The notes under the pieces are model-generated. The model saw nothing but the letters and a program-made list of their open reading frames with translations, was not told the DNA's origin and made no database searches. Of a stretch of 10,767 nt of DNA, positions 1 through 7,434 are shown in pieces (within the stretch, counting starts at the first letter, position 1; each line of letters begins with the position of its first letter). The stretch lies in assembly GCA_002731735.1 (NCBI GenBank), contig PCCM01000115.1, forward strand, positions 1-10,767, in the 5' to 3' direction. The DNA comes from Gemmatimonadota bacterium (GTDB taxonomy: Bacteria; Gemmatimonadota; Gemmatimonadetes; Longimicrobiales; Gaopeijiaceae). A program made the translations under genes and the position numbers.

Positions 1-576
1 ATCAGGTCCCCGCGGCTCCGTCTTTGACCAGGTGATCGTGTACGGGTACTCCATCCAGACGGACACCGGCTCGGCACACGGCGGCTCGGCGCACAGCGGC
101 GCGGCGGACGGCGATTCGGCCGCAATTCGCTCGGCTGGCCGAAACAGGATGAGGGAGATGCCCTCGCGGAACACCTCGTCGAAGTTGGGGTCGCCGGACT
201 CCTTTTCGACCCGGACGTCGGCCACCACGCCGTCCCGACTGATCAACAGCCAGGCGACGAGTGCTCGCTCTCCCGATGGGGGCAGGAGACCAGCTTCGAT
301 CGCGGAGGAGAATCGCCCCTGCAACGGAGCGCGATCCATGGCCTCGGGTGGACGGTCTTGGGCCCGGAGGATCAGGGCCTCTTCGACGTCGAAGGGGGGG
401 CGCGCCGGCGCCGTTGATCCTACGGCCATCCTCATGCCCTCGGGGCCCCAGCTGAAGCGGCTGCAGCCCGACAGGAGGAGAAGGACGGAGCTGGCCAGCA
501 CGAGCCAGCCAGAAAGCACGCGCCCATGCGCGTGCCCGTAGCCGTACCTGTCCCTGTGTTTGCCCATCGCGACCAT
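1..576 (-). CDS. Lipoprotein with TonB C-terminal-like domain (3' end beyond window)
   Basis: The frame is open from ATG 576 to the left edge (192 codons visible, no stop). An in-frame TAG six bases upstream fixes the start at ATG 576 or ATG 567; GGAAG lies about 8 nt before ATG 576. The N-terminus is His/Arg-rich, then a hydrophobic stretch (residues 24-36) ends in the lipobox LSGC with Cys38. Ser at +2 argues for outer-membrane sorting. Residues 105-183 resemble the TonB C-terminal domain: a strand with SRDGVV, a second strand VRVEKESG, a helix NFDEVFREG, then LFRPA and finally SVWMEYPYTI. The usual TonB inner-membrane anchor plus long Pro-rich spacer is absent. A Cys/Pro/Glu insert (residues 155-171) interrupts the domain before its last strand. 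The domain is nearly complete, so the stop is probably just outside the window. It may be a TonB-like scaffold protein rather than an energy transducer. The domain call is by motif recognition only. Confidence 0.72.
   Translation of the reverse strand, partial: MVAMGKHRDRYGYGHAHGRVLSGWLVLASSVLLLLSGCSRFSWGPEGMRMAVGSTAPARPPFDVEEALILRAQDRPPEAMDRAPLQGRFSSAIEAGLLPPSGERALVAWLLISRDGVVADVRVEKESGDPNFDEVFREGISLILFRPAERIAAESPSAAPLCAEPPCAEPVSVWMEYPYTITWSKTEPRGPD
68..112. repeat. Short degenerate 15-bp tandem repeat inside the TonB-like gene
   Basis: Two adjacent 15-bp units, 68-82 and 83-97, match at 13 of 15 positions. A third, weaker copy at 98-112 matches the first at about 12 of 15. On the coding (minus) strand each unit is five codons, giving the protein pattern SPSAA-PLCAE-PPCAE. 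The repeat therefore expands the protein in whole pentapeptides without shifting frame. Confidence 0.5.
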
Positions 577-794
577 GGTCTAGCTTCCGGTGGGAGGGTT
601 CGCCCTGCTCTCCACCCGACTGTCCTACCCGTGCGTACCCGAGAGCGATCCCCCGGATTCCTTCCGATGGCCTCCGCCGTGGTGGATCCGGTGCCGTAAA
701 CATGCTGGACGGGACGCAGGTCCTGCCCTTAGACTACGATTCGCACAGCTAATCCGGCCCTGAATCCGACCCCTTGAGGAAGCGCTACGGTTCA
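577..794. promoter_or_regulatory. Divergent intergenic region between the TonB-like lipoprotein and the DUF1592 gene
   Basis: This 218-bp stretch separates two divergently read genes and must hold both promoters if each is transcribed from here. I see no convincing sigma70 -35/-10 pair. TACGAT (735-740) is a possible -10 for the plus strand, without a recognisable -35. GCAGG-T-CCTGC (716-726) is an 11-bp palindrome that could be an operator or chance in GC-rich DNA. GAGGAAG (776-782), 12 nt before ATG 795, is a long-spaced but plausible ribosome binding site. No small gene is supported here. Confidence 0.35.
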
Positions 795-3182
795 ATGTTA
801 AGATCAACGCATTCCGTGGCCGTCGTCGTGGCGGCCCTAGCGACCGGCTGGCTGGCCAGCGACGTCGGTGCGCAGCAGGCGACGGAGTATCGCGCCCTGC
901 TCGACGACTACTGCGTCACTTGCCACAGCCAGCGCATCGTCGATGGCCAGAATGAGCCGGCCACCGCGTTGACGTCACAGCTCCGCGCGGTCGGTCTGGC
1001 ACTCGACGCACTCGACCTGTCCGCCATAGCCGCCGACGCAGCCCACTGGGAGCCGGTCGTGCGCAAACTGCGGGCCGGGCTGATGCCGCCCGCCGGGCGC
1101 CGGCGGCCCGACCAGGCGCTGCTCGACGAGTTCCGCGCCTGGCTCGAGACCGAACTCGATGGGGCCGCAGCGGCCAGCCCGGACCCGGGACGGACAGCGA
1201 CGTTCCACCGGCTGAACCGGGCCGAGTATCACAACGCCATCCGTGACCTGCTGGCGCTGGAGATCGACGTCGTCGACTTCCTTCCCGCGGACGACGCCAG
1301 CTTCGGGTTCGACAACATCGGCGGCGTGCTGCGGATTTCACAGTCGTTGCTGGAGCGGTATCTGAACGCATCACGCGTCATCAGCCGGCTCGCGGTCGGT
1401 AGCCCACCGCCGGCCCCGTTCTCTGAGGAATTTCGTACCGCTCAGGACGAGCAACAGCAGGACCGAGCCACCGGAATGCCGTTCGGCACACGCGGCGGGA
1501 TGCTGGTGCCGTACCATTTTCCGCTCGATGCCGACTACGACCTTAAGATCCGAGTGAGCGGCGCCCGCGGGTTGGACGAACAGAACCGGATCGAGGTCAC
1601 GGTCGATGGCGAGCCCATAGATCTGTCCACCGTGGAGCTCGGTTCCAGCATCGAGTTGCGGGTGCCCATTACGGCCGGACCCCACGACATCGGGGTGGCG
1701 TTCTATCGCAATCCGCCGGTACTGGTCGAGCAGGTCCGGGAACGCTTCCAGAATCCGCGCACGGCGGGGAACAGTGGCGGACCGGGCGGCTCGATGCCGA
1801 CCGTCACCAGCCTCACCATCGCCGGTCCATACGACATCAGGGGTCCAGGCATTACGCCAAGCCGCGATAGGGTCTTCGTCTGCCAGCCGGCGACCGGCTC
1901 CGAGGAGCTGGACTGCGCCCGGACGATCCTGGCCGGTCTGGCTCGGCGGGCCTATCGGAGGCCGGTCACATCGGCCGACGTCGAGGTCCTGATCGAGTTC
2001 TTCGAGATGGGCCGTGTCAACGGCGACGGCTCTGCTGCTAGCCGCGGCTTCGATAGCGGAATCGAGCTGGCGCTGAGGCGGTTGCTCGTCAGCCCGGAGT
2101 TCCTGGTTCGGATCGAAGCGGACCCAACCGGAGTCGCATCGGACACTCCTTACGCAGTGACTGACATCGAGCTAGCCTCCCGCCTTTCGTTCTTCCTTTG
2201 GAGCAGCATCCCGGATGACGAGTTGCTTGATCTGGCCGAGCGAGGGGTGCTCAGCCAGCCGGCCGAGCTCGATCGGCAGGTGCGGCGGATGATCGCCGAC
2301 CCTCGATCGAAGGAGCTGACCACCAACTTTACCGGACAGTGGTTGCAGCTGAGGAACCTTGCGACCGTGGTGCGGCCGGGGGCTCCCTACTCGGTCGCGT
2401 TCGACGAGACACTACGTCAGGCGATGATCACCGAGACGGAGCTGTTCTTCGACCATGTGGTACGGGAGGACCGTGGTGTCCTCGAGCTGCTGACCGCCGA
2501 CTACACTTATCTGAACGGGCGCCTGGCCGGGCACTACGGGATCCCCAACGTCCAGGGCTCCCACTTCCGGCTGGTGACTTATCCGGCCGGCAGCCCCCGC
2601 GGAGGGCTGCTGGGACAAGGCAGCATCCTGACCCTGACCTCGCACGCGATCCGGACGTCGCCAGTGCTGCGTGGCAAGTGGATCCTGAACAACATCCTCG
2701 GGACTCCGCCGCCCGATCCGCCGCCGAACGTCCCTGCGCTCGACGACAGGCAGACCCAGCTCAGGATGGGGACGATGCGCGAGCGGATGTCGGCCCACCG
2801 TGACAACCCGGCCTGCGCGGCGTGCCACGCAATGATCGACCCGGCCGGGTTCGCCCTCGAGGGCTTCGACGCCATCGGCCGGTCGCGAGTGGTCGACGAG
2901 TACTACAACCGCCTTGACACCTCCGGGGTGCTCCCCGACGGTACCGTGTTCGACGGCGCCGCGGAGCTGCGGGCCGCATTGGTCGCGCACCCGGAGCGGT
3001 TCGTCGGCACCGTCACCGAGAAAATGATGACGTACGCGCTGGGCCGGGGCCTCGACTACTATGATATGCCGGCGGTCCGCCGTATCGTTAGAGAGGCGGC
3101 GTCAGACGGCTATGGCATGCAGTCCATCATCGTGGGCATCGTAAACAGCTATCCGTTTCTGTACAGGAGATCCGAGTCATGA
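795..3182 (+). CDS. Exported cytochrome-like DUF1587/DUF1595/DUF1592/DUF1588/DUF1585 protein
   Basis: This 795-aa protein belongs to the large planctomycete-type cytochrome family. ATG 795 is preferred over in-frame TTG 774: it gives a clean Sec signal peptide (residues 1-27, ending VGA-QQ), and a GAGGAAG lies upstream. An N-terminal haem motif CVTCH (Cys40, Cys43, His44) is followed by LMPP (Met97), a likely distal ligand. Domains in order: DUF1587 (about 137-200, HRLNRAEYHNAIRDLL), a beta-rich region (about 230-345), DUF1595 (372-432, RRAYRRPVT), DUF1592 (455-583, LASRLSFFLWSSIPDDEL), DUF1588 (602-700, RGGLLGQGSILTLTS and a second haem motif CAACH at 674-678) and DUF1585 (715-790, MMTYALGRGLDYYD). 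The second CxxCH is normal for the DUF1588 family region. The stop overlaps the next start (ATGA). The protein is probably periplasmic and redox-active. The family pairs with DUF1552 proteins, and its substrate is unknown. Confidence 0.93.
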   Translation: MLRSTHSVAVVVAALATGWLASDVGAQQATEYRALLDDYCVTCHSQRIVDGQNEPATALTSQLRAVGLALDALDLSAIAADAAHWEPVVRKLRAGLMPPAGRRRPDQALLDEFRAWLETELDGAAAASPDPGRTATFHRLNRAEYHNAIRDLLALEIDVVDFLPADDASFGFDNIGGVLRISQSLLERYLNASRVISRLAVGSPPPAPFSEEFRTAQDEQQQDRATGMPFGTRGGMLVPYHFPLDADYDLKIRVSGARGLDEQNRIEVTVDGEPIDLSTVELGSSIELRVPITAGPHDIGVAFYRNPPVLVEQVRERFQNPRTAGNSGGPGGSMPTVTSLTIAGPYDIRGPGITPSRDRVFVCQPATGSEELDCARTILAGLARRAYRRPVTSADVEVLIEFFEMGRVNGDGSAASRGFDSGIELALRRLLVSPEFLVRIEADPTGVASDTPYAVTDIELASRLSFFLWSSIPDDELLDLAERGVLSQPAELDRQVRRMIADPRSKELTTNFTGQWLQLRNLATVVRPGAPYSVAFDETLRQAMITETELFFDHVVREDRGVLELLTADYTYLNGRLAGHYGIPNVQGSHFRLVTYPAGSPRGGLLGQGSILTLTSHAIRTSPVLRGKWILNNILGTPPPDPPPNVPALDDRQTQLRMGTMRERMSAHRDNPACAACHAMIDPAGFALEGFDAIGRSRVVDEYYNRLDTSGVLPDGTVFDGAAELRAALVAHPERFVGTVTEKMMTYALGRGLDYYDMPAVRRIVREAASDGYGMQSIIVGIVNSYPFLYRRSES
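3165..3170 (+). promoter_or_regulatory. Ribosome binding site for the DUF1552 gene
   Basis: AGGAGA lies 8 nt before ATG 3179, inside the last codons of the upstream gene. With the ATGA stop/start overlap it supports translational coupling of the two genes. Confidence 0.75.
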
Positions 3183-4528
3183 ACTTCGTCACCAAAAAGG
3201 CGTTGTCGCGTCGGGAAGCACTCCGCGGGATGGGGGCCATGGTGGCTCTGCCATTCCTCGACTCGATGGTGCCTGCGATGACTCCGCTCGCAGGGACAGC
3301 GGCCGCCCCCGTCATCCCGCGGCTCGGGTTCGTCTATGCGCCGAACGGGATGTTCCTGCCGAACTTCCATCCGGCCGGAGAGGGCGGAAGCGACTACGCG
3401 ATGACCCCGATCCTGAGTCCGCTGGAAGCCTACCGTGAGCAGATGGTGGTGGTTACCGGGCTGAGCAACCGCGGGATCGTGAGCCCCAACGAGGGCGGCG
3501 GCGTGCACACCCGCGCCCACGGCGGCTGGCTGAGCGGCGTGCTGCCGAAGCGGACCGAAGGTGCCGACATCGAAGCCGGTAAGACGGTCGACCAGTATGC
3601 CGCCGACGTGCTAGGTGCCGAGACCTCGCTGCGGTCGCTGGAGCTGACCACCGAGTCGAACTTCAGCGTCGGCAACTGTGAGAACGGCTACAGCTGCACA
3701 TACCAGAACTCCACGTCCTGGCGCACTCCGACCCAGCCGTTGCCCCACGAGCGCGACCCGCGTGTGGTGTTCCAGCGGCTCTTCGGCGACGGCGGAAGCG
3801 TGGAAGCACGGTTGGCCCAGATGCAGACCGACCGCAGCATTCTCGACTCGGTCATGGAGAGCATCAACCAGCTCGAGCGCCGGCTGGGGCAGAGTGACCG
3901 CGACGTGGTAGAGGAGTACCTGGATGCGGTGCGAGATATCGAACGCCGGATCCAGCGCACCGAGGAGAACAGTGCCACGACACCGCTTCCAACCGCGAAC
4001 CAGCCGGCCGGTGTGCCCGATGCGTACGACGCGCACGTGGAGATGCTGTTCGACATGCTGGCCCTGGCCTATCAGGCCGATGTCACCCGGGTGAGCTGCT
4101 TCCAGATGGCCCGCGAGCTGAGCGGCCGCACCTACCCGGGCATCGGGGTGCCGGAGGCGCACCACAGTGTGTCCCATCACCAGCTCAACCCGCACAACAT
4201 CGAGCAGTACACGAAGATCAACGTCCACCACGTCACGCTGTTCAGCAAGCTGATCGAGCGGATGGCCAACACGCCGGACGGCGACGGCACGCTGCTGGAC
4301 CACACTATCATGCTCTACGGCACCGGTATGGGGGATGGTGATCACCACACACCTTACAACCTGCCGGTGATCCTGGTCGGTGGCGGCTGCGGACGGCTCG
4401 CTGGTGGTCGCCACATGAAGTACGAGATGGACACGCCGTTCATGAACCTCGGGTTGACGCTGCTCGACAAGGTCGACGTCAACCTGGACCGGATCTCGGA
4501 TAGCACGGGGCGGTTGACGGATCTCTGA
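3179..4528 (+). CDS. DUF1552 family protein, Tat-exported
   Basis: A 449-aa protein whose whole length fits the DUF1552 family. The N-terminus has a twin-arginine motif SRREALRG (Arg11, Arg12) and then a hydrophobic stretch with ALPFLDSMVPA (residues 23-33), a signature of this family. Export would therefore be folded, through Tat, which often means a bound cofactor. Conserved-looking features are FVYAPNGMFLP (51-61), a His pair in VHTRAHGGWLSG (109-120), a probable coiled coil (about 207-262), a His-rich segment (residues 327-339) and GTGMGDGDHHTP (381-392) leading to VILVGGG. These His/Asp clusters suggest metal binding, and the fold may be related to DUF1501/alkaline-phosphatase-like proteins. 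That last point is inference. It starts inside the stop of the haem-protein gene, so the two are co-translated. The catalytic role of DUF1552 is not established. Confidence 0.92.
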   Translation: MNFVTKKALSRREALRGMGAMVALPFLDSMVPAMTPLAGTAAAPVIPRLGFVYAPNGMFLPNFHPAGEGGSDYAMTPILSPLEAYREQMVVVTGLSNRGIVSPNEGGGVHTRAHGGWLSGVLPKRTEGADIEAGKTVDQYAADVLGAETSLRSLELTTESNFSVGNCENGYSCTYQNSTSWRTPTQPLPHERDPRVVFQRLFGDGGSVEARLAQMQTDRSILDSVMESINQLERRLGQSDRDVVEEYLDAVRDIERRIQRTEENSATTPLPTANQPAGVPDAYDAHVEMLFDMLALAYQADVTRVSCFQMARELSGRTYPGIGVPEAHHSVSHHQLNPHNIEQYTKINVHHVTLFSKLIERMANTPDGDGTLLDHTIMLYGTGMGDGDHHTPYNLPVILVGGGCGRLAGGRHMKYEMDTPFMNLGLTLLDKVDVNLDRISDSTGRLTDL

Positions 4529-4577
4529 TGGTTCACTCGAAGAAGGCAGGGGGCAGAAGGCGAAACGGGCCGGCGCG

Positions 4578-6278
4578 ATGAGGATGGTCTGGGTCGCTGC
4601 GTCGGTTTTGCTGTGCGCCGGCGCCACACCAGCGCCGCCTGACCCGCAGCCCTCTGACCTACAGCCGCCGGACCTGCCGAAGCCTTACCTGCCGGCGGCG
4701 GACGTGCCGCTGGTGGACGCGGTGCGTCGTGGTGACGCCAACGCAGTACGCGAGCTGCTCGAGTCGGGTGTCGAGGTCGACGCGAGGACAGCGGACGGCG
4801 CCACCGCGCTGCTTTGGGCAGTGCACACCGGCCAGCCCGAGCTGGTGACGCTGCTGCTCGAGGCCGGGGCCGATGTCGACATCAGCAACCGCTACGGAGT
4901 CGGCCCGGCGTACCTGGCGGCCGAAAACGGCGATGCGGCGATTCTCGAGCGTCTCCTCCTGGCCGGTGTCGACCCTAACCCCACGCTGCGAGGTGGTGAA
5001 ACGCTGCTCATGACCGCCGCGCGCACCGGCGATCCGGAGACGGTACGGACCCTGCTTGCGCATGGGGCCGATCCAAACCTCCGGGAGACGACCCAGGGCC
5101 AGACGGCGCTGATGTGGGCCGCCGCCAACAACAACGCCGCTGCGCTCCGCTTGCTTGCCGAAAACGGTGCGGAGATCAACACGAAGACCGACAACCCATC
5201 CCGCGGCAGGGGCAGCACCTTCGCGTCTCCATCCCCCACTGGCTTCTCAGCGTTGATGTTCGCGGTACGCGCCGGGCATATCGATGCCACGCGGGTGCTG
5301 CTCGATGCCGATGCGGACGTAAACGACACCGTGTCGGACGGAGAGAGCGCACTGGTCGTGGCGGCGGCCAACGCCAACTGGGAGCTGGCGGCCTATCTTC
5401 TCGACCGCGGTGCCGATGCCACGCACGCCGAGGGCGGCTGGAACGCCCTGCACCAGACGGTGCGGACTCGCCGGATGAACCTAGCGTTCGGCACGCCGGG
5501 GCCGTTCTCGTCCGGGACACTCGACAGCATCGACCTGATCCGGAAACTCCTGGACGCCGGGGTCGACGTGAACGCCCGGATGACCCGTAACGGGATGCGG
5601 GACGGACAGCGCAACCGGTTCAACCGGCTCGGAGCGACCGCGTTCATGCTGGCGGCCAAGGTGACCGACGTCGAGGCGATGCAGGTGCTGCTCGAGGCGG
5701 GCGCCGACCCGACGATGCCGACCGCGGACGGCACCACGCCGTTGATGGTCGCCGCCGGTCTGGCCATCTGGAATCCGGGCGAAGATGGCGGGTCGTTTAC
5801 CGGGCAGGAAGCGGAGGTCCTCGAGGCGGTCCGGATCACGGTCGAAGGCGGCAACGACGTCAACGCGCGCAACTACCGTGGCGAAACCGCCCTGCATGGG
5901 GTCGGCTTCCGGGGCGTGAACATCGTGCTCGACTATCTCGTGGAGCAGGGTGCCGACTTAGCGGCGCTGACCGTCGACGGTTGGTCGGCGCTGGCGATCG
6001 CCCGGGGGCTCAGTTACACGGACTTCTACAAGGCCCAGCTGCATACCGCGGCCCGGCTCGAGGAGCTAATGCAGGCCCGCGGGCTCGAGACCGAGAGCGA
6101 AGCGCACCGGGTGCCGGGCTCCGTCTGCTACGACTGCCTGCAGACCCGACGCGACCAGTCCCGCGGGGTGGCGGAGCGCGACGAGTGGATGGAAGCCAAC
6201 TTCGACCCGGACAACTACGCCACCCAGATGATGCCCGGCTGGAGCTCCCAGCCCTATCCGCCTCCGCCAGAGGCGTAG
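4578..6278 (+). CDS. Secreted ankyrin-repeat protein with C-terminal CxxC tail
   Basis: A 566-aa protein with a short Sec-type leader (residues 1-18, ending CAGATPA) and a Pro-rich linker (19-40). About twelve ankyrin repeats then run from residue 42 to about 500. Typical ones read TALMWAAANNNAAALRLLAENGAEIN (177-201) and SALMFAVRAGHIDATRVLLDADADVN (224-249); repeats 8 and 10 carry insertions of 10-20 residues. The last 60 residues are not ankyrin: CYDC (517-520), an Arg/Asp/Glu-rich stretch and a Pro-rich end. Ankyrin arrays bind other proteins, so a periplasmic scaffold for the two preceding gene products is the natural guess. It begins 49 bp after the DUF1552 stop, with only GAAGG about 17 nt before ATG 4578; ATG 4584 is an alternative start. 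The short gap and shared direction suggest one operon. Confidence 0.9.
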   Translation: MRMVWVAASVLLCAGATPAPPDPQPSDLQPPDLPKPYLPAADVPLVDAVRRGDANAVRELLESGVEVDARTADGATALLWAVHTGQPELVTLLLEAGADVDISNRYGVGPAYLAAENGDAAILERLLLAGVDPNPTLRGGETLLMTAARTGDPETVRTLLAHGADPNLRETTQGQTALMWAAANNNAAALRLLAENGAEINTKTDNPSRGRGSTFASPSPTGFSALMFAVRAGHIDATRVLLDADADVNDTVSDGESALVVAAANANWELAAYLLDRGADATHAEGGWNALHQTVRTRRMNLAFGTPGPFSSGTLDSIDLIRKLLDAGVDVNARMTRNGMRDGQRNRFNRLGATAFMLAAKVTDVEAMQVLLEAGADPTMPTADGTTPLMVAAGLAIWNPGEDGGSFTGQEAEVLEAVRITVEGGNDVNARNYRGETALHGVGFRGVNIVLDYLVEQGADLAALTVDGWSALAIARGLSYTDFYKAQLHTAARLEELMQARGLETESEAHRVPGSVCYDCLQTRRDQSRGVAERDEWMEANFDPDNYATQMMPGWSSQPYPPPPEA

Positions 6279-6502
6279 AGCCCAGTCGGCCGGCGAGAGA
6301 TCACAAACCGCTATACGACCTTGGTCGAATTGCCGTCGAAAGCCCGGACGGTCTATGCTCAATCCTCACAGAATCTCGGAGCGTCGTCAGACACCGTTGA
6401 TGTGCCGATGATAACCCAGGAACGCGCCTACACGTCGCCGATCTGGTATAGCCCGGGCCGTTAAGGGGGAGCCTCGAGGCGGGAAAAGAGACCGCGCCGG
6501 TC
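6279..6502. other. Convergent intergenic gap with two small inverted repeats
   Basis: This 224-bp gap lies between the ends of the ankyrin gene (plus) and the crotonase gene (minus). CGACC-TT-GGTCG (6316-6327) is followed 5 bp later by CCGTC-N9-GACGG (6333-6351). Neither is followed by a T run on the plus strand, so they are not classic intrinsic terminators; they could form mRNA 3' ends or be chance. Two perfect palindromes, GCCCGGGC (6451-6458) and GCCTCGAGGC (6471-6480), lie near the crotonase end. No gene is supported. Confidence 0.35.
6483..6502 (-). terminator. Probable intrinsic terminator of the crotonase gene
   Basis: Directly after the TAG stop, the minus strand reads GACCG-GCG-CGGTC followed by TCTTTTC. 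This is a 5-bp GC-rich stem with a 3-nt loop and a short T-rich tract, in the right place and direction. The stem is short, so efficiency is uncertain. Confidence 0.45.
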
Positions 6503-7300
6503 CTACCTTCCTCGGAAAACCGCCCGCCGTTTTTCGACGAACGCGGTGACCCCTTCGCGGAAATCGTCCGTCATGGCACAGTCGGCGAAGGCTTCCGCCT
6601 CCATCTGGAGTTGGCGCTCCATTTGGTTTTCAAGCGACCCGTAGATAAGGCGCTTGGCCTGCCCGTACGCGCGGGTCGGGCCCGCGGCGAGCCGTTGTGC
6701 CAGCTTCCCGGTCTCATCCGCCAGGTCATCCGCAGGCACCACGAAGTTGACGAGGCCAAAACGCGCAAGGTCGGTGGCGGCGATTCTGTCTCCCAGAAGA
6801 GCCATCTCCATGGCCTTCTTGGCCCCGATGGCGCGCGGGAGTGCAAACGTCGACCCCCCATCAGGGCTCGTGCCGATGAGCGAATACGCGAGCGTGAAGA
6901 ACGAGTCCTCAGCCGCGATGATAAGGTCGCAACACGCCGCCAAGCTTACTCCGGCGCCCGCCGCAGCGCCCCGGACCGAGGCGATGATGGGCTTGGGGAG
7001 ACGCCGCATGGCGAACATGATCGGGTGCAGCCTGTGAATCCGATGCAGGAAGAGATCGCGCATGTCGACGGGCTCCTCTTCGGCGAACAGGCTCGCGAAG
7101 CTCTTGACGTCGCCTCCGGCCATGAAGTGTTCACCCGCACCTCGTAAAACGACGCAGCGCACGTCGTCGTCGCTCTCGCAACGGTGGAATGCTTCGTCGA
7201 GTCCCGCACGCATCTCCGATGAAAGAGCATTACGCGCATCGGGCCGGTTCATGGTGAGTGTGGCGACGCCGTCGGCGCTATCGATCAGGAGGTCGGACAT
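6503..7300 (-). CDS. Enoyl-CoA hydratase/isomerase (crotonase) family protein, PaaG-like active site
   Basis: A 265-aa cytoplasmic protein of normal length for a single-domain crotonase. Family marks are the N-terminal MNRPDARNALS (17-27), the CoA/oxyanion segment GEHFMAGGDVKSF (56-68), the second oxyanion segment VRGAAAGAGVSLAACCDL (109-126) and the block SLIGTSPDGGSTFALPR (140-156), then MALLGDRI and FGLVNFVVP. The two Glu residues used by true enoyl-CoA hydratases appear replaced: Ser119 sits at the first site and Tyr139 at the second. Asp147 in SPDGG matches the catalytic Asp of PaaG-type isomerases. An acyl-CoA double-bond or epoxide isomerase is thus more likely than a hydratase; the substrate cannot be told. 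AAGGAG lies 9 nt before the ATG. No paa or beta-oxidation genes adjoin it, so its pathway is unknown. The lipoprotein gene upstream reads the same way, 134 bp away. Confidence 0.9.
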   Translation of the reverse strand: MSDLLIDSADGVATLTMNRPDARNALSSEMRAGLDEAFHRCESDDDVRCVVLRGAGEHFMAGGDVKSFASLFAEEEPVDMRDLFLHRIHRLHPIMFAMRRLPKPIIASVRGAAAGAGVSLAACCDLIIAAEDSFFTLAYSLIGTSPDGGSTFALPRAIGAKKAMEMALLGDRIAATDLARFGLVNFVVPADDLADETGKLAQRLAAGPTRAYGQAKRLIYGSLENQMERQLQMEAEAFADCAMTDDFREGVTAFVEKRRAVFRGR

Positions 7301-7308
7301 TGATTACG

Positions 7309-7316
7309 ACTCCTTT
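7309..7316 (-). promoter_or_regulatory. Ribosome binding site of the crotonase gene
   Basis: On the minus strand AAAGGAGT precedes ATG 7300 with about 8-9 nt spacing. It is a strong Shine-Dalgarno match and fixes this start. Confidence 0.75.
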
Positions 7317-7434
7317 GTGGGTCCAAGAGTGCGATTGTGGGTGGCGAGCTGCGGGCGGGCTAGGCGCCCCCGAACACCGATGCCAGTTCCCTCTCCGCAC
7401 ACGGCTGCAGAATCGCCCGCGTGTCCTTGATGAG

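Noticed and set aside
32..541. Plus-strand frame of 169 codons
   Set aside because: It is antisense to the TonB-like lipoprotein, which has a lipobox and a recognisable domain. This frame has no family features.
2..703. Long minus-strand frame of 233 codons, Arg/Gly/Pro-rich
   Set aside because: It overlaps the TonB-like lipoprotein in another frame, has no signal or domain, and shows the Arg-rich composition typical of a GC-rich shadow.
716..726. GCAGGTCCTGC palindrome before the haem-protein gene
   Set aside because: An 11-bp palindrome in GC-rich DNA with no promoter nearby is not enough for a separate operator call. It is only mentioned in the intergenic entry.
774..794. TTG start extending the haem-motif protein by seven residues
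   Set aside because: No ribosome binding site precedes it, and it adds charged residues before a good signal peptide. ATG 795 fits better.
3611..4627. Minus-strand frame of 338 codons
   Set aside because: It lies opposite the DUF1552 gene and the start of the ankyrin gene, is Val/His/Arg-rich with no domain, and is explained as antisense of well-supported genes.
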